A stretch of 19,743 nucleotides of DNA, taken from Planctomycetota bacterium. GTDB taxonomy: Bacteria > Planctomycetota > Planctomycetia > Pirellulales > Pirellulaceae. A program made the translations under genes and the position numbers. A model generated the notes under the pieces. It was not told the origin of the DNA. It did not search any database and saw only the letters and a program-made list of their open reading frames with translations. The stretch covers positions 1 to 19,743 of the forward strand of contig JAPLNJ010000911.1 in the NCBI GenBank assembly GCA_026692885.1, given 5' to 3'. This document shows, in pieces, positions 8,615 to 14,924 of this stretch. Each line of letters starts with the position of its first letter. The stretch's first letter is position 1.

Positions 8615-8876
8615 CCGCAAGCCCCGCCCGTCCGCTGCCAGGCCGAGACAGATCCGTTCGGAGAGCGGCAGGTGTTGACCCGCTAATCCAGGGGCACCCT
8701 CAGACGATGATTTTGGCAGAAGGTCCCGATGGGCCAGTAGGGGGCGGACGCCCAAGGCCACTTACTTTGCACTCGGACATGGTGAGCCGCAAGGCGCTAG
8801 CCGCGGGTTCTTGGGCGAGTTCGACGGTGTGCCCGGCCGTCTCGGTTTCGTTGGGGAGGAAGCTCCCGACGACAGC
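8615..8876. other. intergenic region with a degenerate repeat half
   Basis: This stretch between the divergent sigma and glycosidase-like genes has no convincing gene. At 8782-8814 it contains a sequence (gtgagccgcaaggcgctagc and onwards) closely resembling the left arm of the palindromic element at 15517-15578. The matching right arm is missing here, so this looks like a decayed half-copy. An open frame at 8707-8943 is considered spurious. Confidence 0.5.
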
Positions 8877-8905
8877 TTGGGTCGGAAGCAGAGCAGTGTT
8901 ACAAT
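8877..8905 (+). promoter_or_regulatory. candidate promoter for small ORF and glycosidase-like gene
   Basis: TTGGGT (8877-8882) and TACAAT (8900-8905) are separated by exactly 17 nt. The -10 matches the sigma-70 consensus at 5 of 6 positions and the -35 at 3 of 6. Transcription would start near 8912, about 28 nt before the small ORF at 8940 and 130 nt before the gene at 9043. Confidence 0.4.
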
Positions 8906-8939
8906 CGCTGGCGGAGGCGCGAGGCGCAGGAGGTGACGC

Positions 8940-9059
8940 ATGACGGCAAGAATGCTTGACCAGCATCTTGAGTGTACACCCAGGGTTGTAGGATACCGGG
9001 GCGAGGGAGTTATCTTTCGGCAGTACCCAAGGAGTTCAAACCATGAGCAAGAACCTTAA
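8940..9059 (+). CDS. 39-codon small ORF / possible leader peptide
   Basis: A 39-aa open frame begins with ATG at 8940 behind a consensus AGGAGGTGA (AGGAGG at 8928-8933, 6 nt before the ATG), the best ribosome-binding site in the window. It ends with TAA at 9057-9059, 17 nt inside the next gene (ATG 9043), in a different frame. A promoter-like pair lies just upstream. The peptide starts MTARMLDQHLECTPRVVGYR and is mixed in composition, with no membrane segment or known motif. It could be a real small protein, or a leader whose translation opens or couples the start at 9043. I do not recognise it. The overlap and strong site argue that ribosomes load here, but conservation is unknown. Confidence 0.42.
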   Translation: MTARMLDQHLECTPRVVGYRGEGVIFRQYPRSSNHEQEP

Positions 9060-10449
9060 CCCCCTGATCATCCTCGTCTCTTGGTGGATGTTCCCCGGGC
9101 CTGCCGTGGCTGAAGAGCCGGTCGACATCGGCTCGCGGTTGGAGCCGCTGGTGGACCGGTGTCTGATCGACAAGCTGCAGGGCGACGCCGAGTTGCGGCT
9201 GCACAAACCGACGCCGCAAGAAGTCGTACTGGTGGCCGACAAACCCTGGGAAGGCAACACCAGCGCGTACTTCACCATCCTCCAGGACGGCGCGCGGTAT
9301 CGCATGTACTATCGCGGCTCCCACTGGGACGAGCAGACCCGCCGGGCCACGCATCGCGAAGTGACTTGTTACGCGGAGAGCCAGGACGGGATTCACTGGA
9401 TCAAGCCGAAACTGGGTCTGTTCGAATTCGACGGGTCGCAACAGAACAACATCGTCTGGGACGGTCTGGGCACGCACAACTTCACGCCGTTCTTGGATGC
9501 CAATCCGGCGTGCCCCGCCGAGGCGAAGTACAAAGCCCTGGCCGTCGGCGAGCGTCCGCACAAGCACGGTTTGTATGCGTTCCAGTCTCCGGACGGGATT
9601 CACTGGAAATTGATGCAGGCCGAACCGGTTGTCACCCAGGGCGCGTTCGACTCGCAAAACCTTGCCTTCTGGGACGCCTTCCGCGGACTGTACATCGACT
9701 ACCAGCGGGGCTTCCGCGAAGGCGTGCGGGACATCATGCTAGCGACCTCCCAGGATTTCCTGCACTGGACCGAGCCGATGTTCCTCACCTACCCGGGTGC
9801 ACCGAAAGAACATCTCTACACCAACGCCATCCGTCCGTACGATCGCGCCCCGCATATCTTGTTCGGCTTTCCCACCCGATTTCTCGCTAACCGCGAGGAG
9901 CAGGTCGAGCCCACGTTCATGACCAGCCGCGACGGCCGGACCTTCCAGCGCTGGACGGAGGCCCTGATCCCGTTGACCGCGCCCCAGGATCGCGAGGGCA
10001 ATCGCAGCAACTACATGGCCTGGGGCTTGGTCCGCTTGCCCGGCGAGGAGCAGGAGTATTCCGTGTACGGGACCGAAGCCTACTACCGCGGTCCGGCCAG
10101 CCGACTGCGGCGGTTCACGTATCGGGTTGACGGTTTCGTGTCGGTGCACGCTGGCGACAAGGGTGGCGAACTGGTGACCAAGCCGCTACGGTTTCAGGGA
10201 AATCGACTGGTGCTGAATTACGCCACCACGGCAGACGGTGCGCTTCGCGTCGAGATTCAGGATCCGGCGGGCAAGGCCTTGGATGGCTTCCGCCTGACGG
10301 ATTGTCCGCCCCTCCGTGGCGACGTCATGGAACACGCCGTCACCTGGGCTGGCGGCAGCGATGTCAGCCGCTGGGCCGGTAAGCCTGTTCGGCTGCGGTT
10401 CGAGCTGCGCCAAGCGGACTTATTCTCACTACGTTTCCAGGCGCCTTGA
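9043..10449 (+). CDS. secreted glycosidase-like five-bladed beta-propeller protein
   Basis: This 468-aa protein has a Sec signal peptide (hydrophobic 8-20, likely cleavage AVA-EE at 23). The body shows recurring blade signatures of the GH32/GH43/GH68-like propeller superfamily: CYAESQDGIHWIKP (109-122), AFQSPDGIHWKL (179-190), LATSQDFLHWTEP (233-245) and TSRDGRTFQRW (294-304). The last ~90 residues form a predicted beta-sandwich, with motifs GGELVTKPLRFQGNRLVLNY and VRLRFELRQADLFSLRF. Proteins with this architecture are common in planctomycetes and often annotated only as hypothetical or as glycosyl hydrolase-like. Catalytic carboxylates cannot be assigned with confidence, so sugar binding without hydrolysis is possible. 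The ATG at 9043 has AAGGAG about 8 nt upstream and overlaps the small ORF ending at 9059. A MITE-like element begins 12 nt after the stop. Confidence 0.85.
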   Translation: MSKNLNPLIILVSWWMFPGPAVAEEPVDIGSRLEPLVDRCLIDKLQGDAELRLHKPTPQEVVLVADKPWEGNTSAYFTILQDGARYRMYYRGSHWDEQTRRATHREVTCYAESQDGIHWIKPKLGLFEFDGSQQNNIVWDGLGTHNFTPFLDANPACPAEAKYKALAVGERPHKHGLYAFQSPDGIHWKLMQAEPVVTQGAFDSQNLAFWDAFRGLYIDYQRGFREGVRDIMLATSQDFLHWTEPMFLTYPGAPKEHLYTNAIRPYDRAPHILFGFPTRFLANREEQVEPTFMTSRDGRTFQRWTEALIPLTAPQDREGNRSNYMAWGLVRLPGEEQEYSVYGTEAYYRGPASRLRRFTYRVDGFVSVHAGDKGGELVTKPLRFQGNRLVLNYATTADGALRVEIQDPAGKALDGFRLTDCPPLRGDVMEHAVTWAGGSDVSRWAGKPVRLRFELRQADLFSLRFQAP

Positions 10450-10460
10450 GCGTCTGGGGA

Positions 10461-10626
10461 CTTGATCGTAAGGTTGCGCACTGCGGTCAGGGCTGGCCAC
10501 GGTCCGGGTGGCTGGCGGCTGAGCCTAAGCGAAGCCCCAGTACCCGGCTTCTGGGGCATCGCTGCACTCTGCCCCAGCCACCCTTGACATCCTGCTGCTA
10601 GAGTTTTACGCAACATTCCGATCAAG
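10461..10626. mobile_element. MITE-like element with terminal inverted repeats
   Basis: Termini of 18 nt, 10461-10478 (cttgatcgtaaggttgcg) and 10609-10626 (cgcaacattccgatcaag), are inverted repeats matching at 16 of 18 positions. Inside, 10506-10515 pairs with 10574-10583 (gggtggctgg / ccagccaccc), and 10528-10540 pairs with 10551-10563 with one mismatch around a 10-nt loop. It encodes nothing. No target duplication is obvious. It may also act as the 3' end of the glycosidase-like transcript, as it begins 12 nt after that stop codon. Confidence 0.6.
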
Positions 10627-10934
10627 GCCGACTCCCGGTACTCCCCGACTACCCAGCCTCCTCCTCCCCTGCCATTGCCAACCAAGGACTCCATCGGACC
10701 AGAACCAGACAGGAAGCCAAGGTCAGACGAAAGACCTTCCTGGGCACGCTCCTCTGGCTTAACGCGGGTGGTCCCTCCACCGAAGACCCGCACGGATGGA
10801 CGACCAGGATCACGCGGGCGGCCCGCTCGACCCTACTATTTCAAACTACGCGGTAGCCGCCTCACGTGCATCCGCCCAGTTCGTCGCCTCACCAGCCGGG
10901 AGCCGGGCTGCCGGGCAGTGTCCGCGAGACAAGG
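10627..10934. other. non-coding stretch
   Basis: About 310 bp with no supportable gene. Open frames on both strands here are Arg/Pro-rich or antisense and have no ribosome-binding sites. The first half is pyrimidine-rich on the plus strand (runs of ctcc and ccct around 10650-10670). Nothing else is recognised. Confidence 0.5.
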
Positions 10935-10963
10935 TTGGTCTTCCAGCCCGATTATTGTAGAAT
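10935..10963 (+). promoter_or_regulatory. candidate promoter for small-protein/protease pair
   Basis: TTGGTC (10935-10940) and TAGAAT (10958-10963) are 17 nt apart; the -10 fits at 5 of 6 positions and the -35 at 3 of 6. Transcription would begin near 10970, about 40 nt before the ATG at 11010. This is a sensible position for the two-gene unit that follows. Confidence 0.42.
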
Positions 10964-11009
10964 GCCAGCGAAGTGAGTTGCAACCCGTCGTCTTCCCGGA
11001 GAAGAATCC

Positions 11010-11261
11010 ATGATATCCGAAGAATCGAAGGCCGTGGCTGAAAAGGCACGGCAGATTTACGAGTCCCGGTTTCGTGGCGAACTGGAACCTGAACACGAAG
11101 GCAGGTATCTGTGTATCGAGCCAACCTCTGGCACATATTTCCTGGGAAATACATTTGACCAAGCCGTCAATGCGGCCGTCGACACATTTCCCGACCGGCT
11201 GACGCACACGTTACGGATTGGATACTCCGCCCCCCTTCACCTGGGAGTCTTGATTCAGTGA
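11010..11261 (+). CDS. small conserved-looking protein paired with aspartic protease
   Basis: This 83-aa protein has a charged helical N-terminus (about 1-27, EKARQIYESRFRGELEPEHE) and then a compact part with YLCIEPTSGTYFLG (33-46), a short helix, and RIGYSAPLHLG near the end. It has no signal peptide or membrane segment, so it is probably cytoplasmic. From memory of similar sequences, this pattern (EPE..G, I-EP-SG-YFLG, R-G..HLG) recurs in a family found next to clan AA aspartic proteases in cyanobacteria and other bacteria; no function is established that I can name. The ATG at 11010 follows a GGAGAAG site and a plausible promoter. Its stop overlaps the protease GTG by 4 nt, implying coupled expression. 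It could be a regulator, inhibitor or substrate of the protease. Base composition is lower in G+C than in neighbouring genes. Confidence 0.8.
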   Translation: MISEESKAVAEKARQIYESRFRGELEPEHEGRYLCIEPTSGTYFLGNTFDQAVNAAVDTFPDRLTHTLRIGYSAPLHLGVLIQ

Positions 11262-11620
11262 ACGGCATCGTCGATGAATCTCTGAGGGCATTGCTCGATG
11301 TTTCTGTGGGAGCGTCGAAGGGCGGCGAAAGAAGATCATTGCGTGTGTGGATCGACACTGCCTTCAATGGCGGGCTAGTCATCCCGCGACCGTATGTTCA
11401 ACACCTGGGATTGAAACAAGGGTCCACCGCAGCGGCAATTCTTGCGGACGGTCGCGCGACCGATCTGGAGACATTCACCTGCTATCTCGATTGGTTCGGC
11501 GAAACATTCAGGACGCAGGCTGTCGCGAACGATGGCCAGTTTCCACTGCTGGGGACAATGCTGCTGGCGGACAGGAAACTGACGATTGACTACAAGGCGA
11601 AGACTGTAACGCTGAACTAG
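11258..11620 (+). CDS. clan AA (retropepsin-like) aspartic protease
   Basis: This 120-aa protein is the length of a single-domain retropepsin-like protease, which would work as a homodimer. The active-site segment is WIDTAFNGGLVIP (31-43) with Asp33. The following residues are T-A rather than the usual T-G or S-G. The second conserved element PLLGTMLL (96-103) and the closing strand LTIDYKAKTVTLN match the family layout. It has no signal peptide or membrane helix, so a soluble cytoplasmic protease is expected. The start is GTG at 11258, overlapping the upstream stop as GTGA; there is no independent ribosome-binding site, so translation should depend on the 83-aa gene. Related bacterial proteins are annotated as clan AA aspartic protease of unknown substrate. 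A 60-nt sample at the start is about 53% G+C by eye, against roughly 70% in a 60-nt sample from the PQQ-like gene at 12541. Acquisition by transfer is therefore possible. Confidence 0.85.
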   Translation: MNGIVDESLRALLDVSVGASKGGERRSLRVWIDTAFNGGLVIPRPYVQHLGLKQGSTAAAILADGRATDLETFTCYLDWFGETFRTQAVANDGQFPLLGTMLLADRKLTIDYKAKTVTLN

Positions 11621-11633
11621 TCGCGACGAACGA

Positions 11634-11653
11634 CGGCGGTAACCGGGCCGCCG
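11634..11653. terminator. weak hairpin between convergent genes
   Basis: A 6-bp stem (cggcgg / ccgccg) with an 8-nt loop lies 13 nt past the protease stop and 68 nt past the convergent lipoprotein stop. It lacks a T-tract, so it is only a possible bidirectional stop. Confidence 0.25.
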
Positions 11654-11720
11654 CCGAGAAGCCCTGATTTCAAAATCCGCGCGATCGGCGGCTCCGGTTC
11701 ACCGCTTTGTTGCGAATCGT

Positions 11721-12179
11721 TCAATCGGGAGTCGATGTGCTTCGGTAGGCAACGATTGACCGTGCGCGATCAATCCCAAGCTCAGCCCCTGATTTGCGAT
11801 ACCATTCCGTGAGTCCCTCTCTTTCAATCGAGTCGGGTAAGTCTCGCAACCATTGTGGTGGGGAACCGTCTTTCTTCTCGGCATCGGTGGGAATCCAACC
11901 ATCCACATCCGTTGGCGGAACCGCAGCGATCAACCGAATATCCCAGTCAGACGGACCAGGCACCATGCCACCATCGTTGTTTTGGTACGTCACGTCGTAA
12001 TCGAGTTTTTCGTATTTGCGCCTGAAGGTGACATAGTGTTCGATGAATCGAACGCGGTCGGCGAGGACCGCATGTGCAGCACTCGTTTCTGCGACGGATG
12101 TCGGCCCGGATGGGGAGCAACCAGCCAACGCAAAGGCGATTAGCAGCGGAACGAGCAATTTTCCTACGGAGTTGTTCAT
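11721..12179 (-). CDS. small lipoprotein of unknown function
   Basis: This 152-aa protein has a clear lipoprotein signal: NNSVGK, then a hydrophobic run from about 8 to 18, then the lipobox L-A-G-C with Cys21. The mature part has a helical segment (about 37-60, LADRVRFIEHYVTFRRKYEKLDYDV) and then a Trp- and Pro-containing region with WDIRLIAAVPPTDVDGWIP. I do not recognise a family. The ATG at 12179 is chosen because it places the signal peptide at the N-terminus; a GTG at 12203 would add 8 residues and has no ribosome-binding site. The ribosome-binding site of the ATG is itself weak. It converges on the aspartic protease pair with a 100-nt gap and shares that pair's lower G+C (about 55% in a 60-nt sample). 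Planctomycetes encode many such lineage-specific small lipoproteins. Confidence 0.75.
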   Translation of the reverse strand: MNNSVGKLLVPLLIAFALAGCSPSGPTSVAETSAAHAVLADRVRFIEHYVTFRRKYEKLDYDVTYQNNDGGMVPGPSDWDIRLIAAVPPTDVDGWIPTDAEKKDGSPPQWLRDLPDSIEREGLTEWYRKSGAELGIDRARSIVAYRSTSTPD

Positions 12180-12220
12180 CGCGACAAAGTCTCTTAGAGC
12201 CACAGTGATTAGGCCGCCCC

Positions 12221-12252
12221 GCCTATCCGGGTCAACCGGGACCGGGATAGGC
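12221..12252. repeat. imperfect hairpin upstream of lipoprotein gene
   Basis: Arms 12221-12233 and 12240-12252 pair at 12 of 13 positions around a 6-nt loop (aaccgg). It sits about 40 bp upstream of the lipoprotein start and 168 bp before the PQQ-like gene on the other strand. It could be a regulatory palindrome for either gene or a short dispersed repeat. Confidence 0.4.
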
Positions 12253-12419
12253 CGACCGATCTGGGCCGCCTGACCTGGATCCGAATGTTCCCGATGGTTG
12301 CAGACAACCCCTGCGTGTCAAGCATGTTAGTGCGTAATCTCTTTCCGCACCCATTCTAGGCCAACACATCGTAATCTGTCATATTCACAGCAGTTTGCCA
12401 AGACCTTCGACAGGAGCGG

Positions 12420-13742
12420 ATGACGGACATGAGCCAGCTGGAGACCACGGTTCGATTTTCTGCGGTTCGATTTTCTGCGGGCTGCCTTAAGTGCCTCATC
12501 CCGGCAGCTTTGACCCTGTTCCTGGGCACGCTGGTTGGGGCGGAGGGGCCGAGCAACTGGCCGCATTGGCGCGGGCCGCACGACAACGGCAGCACGGAAG
12601 CCGGCACCTATCCGGTGCACTGGAGCGGCACGACCAATCTCTTGTGGAAGGTGCCCCTGCCCGGCATCGGCTGTTCGACGCCCATCGTCTGGAACCGGCA
12701 GATATTCCTCACTTCACCGGTCGAGGGCCAGGACGCGCTGCTCGCCTTCGACTGGTCGGGAAAGCCGTTGTGGCAGAAGATTTTTGGCCCGGAACGGCCG
12801 GGTAAGCATCGCAATGGTTCCGGCTGCAATCCGTCGCCGACCACCGATGGCCAGAGTCTGTTCGTGGTCTTTAAGAGCGGCAACCTGGCGGCGTTGGACT
12901 TCGACGGCCAACTCCGCTGGCAGACGAATCTCGTGGAGCGGTATGGCCAGGACACTCTGTACTGGGACTACGGCACCTCGCCGGTCCTGACCGAGCAGGA
13001 CGTGGTGGTGGCCCTGATGCACCACGGCAAATCCTATTTGGCGGCCTTCGGCAAGCGGACGGGCGAACTGCATTGGAAAGTGGCTCGCAACTACCAGACG
13101 CCGGAGGAAGGCGATCACAGTTACGCCACGCCCATCGTGATCCGGCAGCCAGGGCAGGAACTGCTGGTGGTCTGGGGCGGACAGCATCTGACAGCGCACG
13201 ATGCGGCGGACGGGAAGGTCGTGTGGTCCTGTGGCGATTTCAATCCCGAGTCCAAAGCCAACTGGGTGGCGGTGGCCTCGTTTGTCATCGCGGGCGACAT
13301 GGCCGTGGTGCCGTACGGGCGGGGAAACCGCCTGCACGGCATCCGGTTGGGCGGCAGTGGGGAGGTGACGGCCACGCACCGCATCTGGGTGCGGGAAGAT
13401 ACGGGTTCCTTTGTGCCGACGCCAGCCCAGCACCAGAACCGTGTGTACCTGTTGCGCGACCGGGGCGAAATTGAGTGCGTCGACCCGGCGACGGGCAAGA
13501 CCTTGTGGTCCGGCTCACTGCCGAAGCAGAGTGCCAGCTACTATGCCTCGCCGACGGTGGCCGACGGCAAGCTCTACGCCGCGCGGGAAGACGGCGTGGT
13601 GTTTGTCGCCCGCATCGACGGCGAGTTTGCCGTCCTGGCAGAGAACGATCTGGGCGAGCGCATCATCGCCTCGCCGGTGCCGGTGTCGAATCGTCTGCTG
13701 CTGCGCGGCGAAAAACATCTGTTCTGCGTAGCCGCCGACTGA
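12420..13742 (+). CDS. secreted PQQ-like beta-propeller repeat protein
   Basis: This 440-aa protein is a paralogue of the one at 732-2024. After a long N-region and hydrophobic core (about 25-40) with likely cleavage VGA-EG at 41, it begins NWPHWRGPHDNGS, matching NWPGFRGPTGQGS in the other copy. PQQ-like blade motifs follow: CSTPIVW, ALDFDGQLRWQT, FGKRTGELHWKV, AHDAADGKVVWS, CVDPATGKTLWSG, ASPTVADGKLYAA and ASPVPVSNRLLLR. The fold is a seven- to eight-bladed propeller in the periplasm; binding partners are unknown and PQQ need not be bound. The ATG at 12420 follows AGGAG at 4-5 nt; an ATG at 12429 has no such site. The N-region contains a perfect 15-bp tandem duplication that encodes VRFSA twice. 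Confidence 0.9.
   Translation: MTDMSQLETTVRFSAVRFSAGCLKCLIPAALTLFLGTLVGAEGPSNWPHWRGPHDNGSTEAGTYPVHWSGTTNLLWKVPLPGIGCSTPIVWNRQIFLTSPVEGQDALLAFDWSGKPLWQKIFGPERPGKHRNGSGCNPSPTTDGQSLFVVFKSGNLAALDFDGQLRWQTNLVERYGQDTLYWDYGTSPVLTEQDVVVALMHHGKSYLAAFGKRTGELHWKVARNYQTPEEGDHSYATPIVIRQPGQELLVVWGGQHLTAHDAADGKVVWSCGDFNPESKANWVAVASFVIAGDMAVVPYGRGNRLHGIRLGGSGEVTATHRIWVREDTGSFVPTPAQHQNRVYLLRDRGEIECVDPATGKTLWSGSLPKQSASYYASPTVADGKLYAAREDGVVFVARIDGEFAVLAENDLGERIIASPVPVSNRLLLRGEKHLFCVAAD
12449..12478 (+). repeat. 15-bp tandem duplication in signal-peptide region
   Basis: The unit ggttcgattttctgc occurs twice without a mismatch, inside the PQQ-like gene, encoding VRFSAVRFSA at residues 11-20. Because the unit is 15 nt, gain or loss of a copy keeps the frame and only changes the length of the N-region ahead of the hydrophobic core. 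Confidence 0.9.
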
Positions 13743-13782
13743 GTCTGGTCCCATACCGGAAAACACACGTTTGGCGGGGGCT

Positions 13783-13924
13783 GTCGCAAGCCGTTGAAGT
13801 TGCGAGTAGCCGAATTCGTGAGAATTCGGGGTGTTTCGCGGGGGTCAACGACCACCGTAGCCTCCGAATTCTCACGAATTCGGCTACTCCCCGTCGAAAT
13901 TTGCCACTTCAAAGTCGCAAGCCG
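13783..13924. repeat. palindromic element flanked by 11-bp direct repeats
   Basis: Two perfect 25-bp arms, 13805-13829 and 13864-13888 (agtagccgaattcgtgagaa and onwards), surround a 34-nt spacer. Outside them are 7-bp inverted ends (ttgaagt at 13794-13800, acttcaa at 13906-13912). Further out, an 11-bp direct repeat gtcgcaagccg occurs at 13783-13793 and 13914-13924. The arrangement resembles a small non-autonomous element with a target duplication. It encodes nothing and begins 41 nt after the PQQ-like stop. Confidence 0.65.
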
Positions 13925-13977
13925 GCCCTATTTTGCTAGGATAGTGCGAAACACGGTCGAGCCGCAGCCAAAGTGGA

Positions 13978-14052
13978 TCCCGTCTGCCGGACGGGACCTG
14001 GATCCAGTTCTTAGACGCGGTGACCACCCCAGGTCCCGTCCGGCAGACGGGA
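13978..14052. repeat. long palindrome upstream of yceH
   Basis: Perfect 24-bp arms at 13978-14001 and 14029-14052 (tcccgtctgccggacgggac and onwards) flank a 27-nt spacer. Each arm is itself partly self-complementary (cccgtc / gacggg), so alternative small hairpins compete with the long one. The right arm ends 64 nt before the yceH start, in what should be its leader or promoter region. Confidence 0.75.
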
Positions 14053-14116
14053 CGACACGATGTGCGACCCAGTCGCACCTCACGCAACCTCAGACTCCAA
14101 CAGGGAGGGCGAGTTG

Positions 14117-14860
14117 ATGGATCCCGTCACGGAAACCCCGGCCAGTGCTCAGGAACCTAAGTGGCGACCAATATCGCGATTGCAGCGCCGCGTCCTGGGC
14201 GTGTTGGTCGAGAAAGCCAAGACCACGCCGGACACTTACCCCATGACCTTAAATGCGATCACCACCGGCTGCAACCAGAAGAATAATCGATCGCCACTGA
14301 TGAACCTGAACTCAGACGACGTGGCCCAGGTACTCGACGAATTGCGAGAGATTGGCGCGGTAACCGAGGTGCAGGGTAGCAGTCGCGTGCCCAAGTATCG
14401 GCACCATATGTATGAGTGGTTGGGCGTCGAAAAGGTCGAACTGGCCGTCATGGCCGAACTGCTGCTCCGCGGCGAGCAGACCCTTGGGGAGCTCCGCGCC
14501 CGGGCCTCGCGGATGGAGCCGATTCCCGGCCTGGCCGAATTGCAGCCGATGTTGCAGTCGCTGCTCCAGAAGAAACTGGTGATCTCTCTCACGCCGCCGG
14601 GCCGGGGTCAGGTCGTGACGCACGCCTTGTACCAGCCGCAGGAATTGGATGCCGTGCGAGCACGGGTCCTGGCGGCCGGCCCCGCCGCGTTTGCGGCTGG
14701 GGACGACATCGCGGACGATTCCGCCGGACCCGCGAAGCCGCGCGTACCCAGTGCGTCGCGGGAAGCCTCGGACGCTTTGCGGGCTGAGTTGAACACTCTC
14801 CGCGAAGAGGTGTCGCAGCTTCGGCAGCGCGTGGAACAGATCGAACGTTTGGTTCAGTGA
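14117..14860 (+). CDS. yceH: YceH-family (DUF480, UPF0502) protein
   Basis: This 247-aa protein has the DUF480 signature RVLGVLVEKAKTTPDTYPMT followed by LNAITTGCNQKNNRSPLM (26-63), the most conserved part of the family. Two winged-helix domains are expected, at about 20-100 and 105-175. The C-terminus adds an Ala/Pro/Asp-rich linker (180-215) and a coiled coil (219-245, ALRAELNTLREEVSQLRQRV), which could mediate dimerisation. The family is widespread and the fold suggests DNA binding, but its role is not settled; there is no signal peptide. The ATG at 14117 is preferred because GGGAGGG lies about 8 nt upstream and the protein then opens MDPVTETPAS; an ATG at 14060 has no ribosome-binding site. 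The pterin-enzyme gene starts 64 nt downstream on the same strand. Confidence 0.92.
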   Translation: MDPVTETPASAQEPKWRPISRLQRRVLGVLVEKAKTTPDTYPMTLNAITTGCNQKNNRSPLMNLNSDDVAQVLDELREIGAVTEVQGSSRVPKYRHHMYEWLGVEKVELAVMAELLLRGEQTLGELRARASRMEPIPGLAELQPMLQSLLQKKLVISLTPPGRGQVVTHALYQPQELDAVRARVLAAGPAAFAAGDDIADDSAGPAKPRVPSASREASDALRAELNTLREEVSQLRQRVEQIERLVQ

Positions 14861-14924
14861 TCTTCATCCGGCGCGGTACAGCCGCCGCCAACTTGTTTAA
14901 CCGCGTGCGAGTGGAATCGCTACC

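Noticed and set aside
8707..8943. 78-codon plus-strand frame whose stop overlaps the small ORF start as ATGA
   Set aside because: No ribosome-binding site, runs through a degenerate repeat, biased composition. The overlap is intriguing but most likely chance.
10257..10793. 178-codon minus-strand frame across the glycosidase-like gene end and MITE-like element
   Set aside because: Half is antisense to a real gene and half runs through an inverted-repeat element; no domain seen.
10675..11013. 112-codon plus-strand frame before the protease pair
   Set aside because: Starts with TTG without a ribosome-binding site, Arg/Pro-rich with no domain, and it contains the promoter-like pair of the next gene.
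12721..13433. Antisense frame (about 239 codons) within the second PQQ-like gene
   Set aside because: Composition typical of antisense shadow in G+C-rich DNA; no ribosome-binding site or domain.
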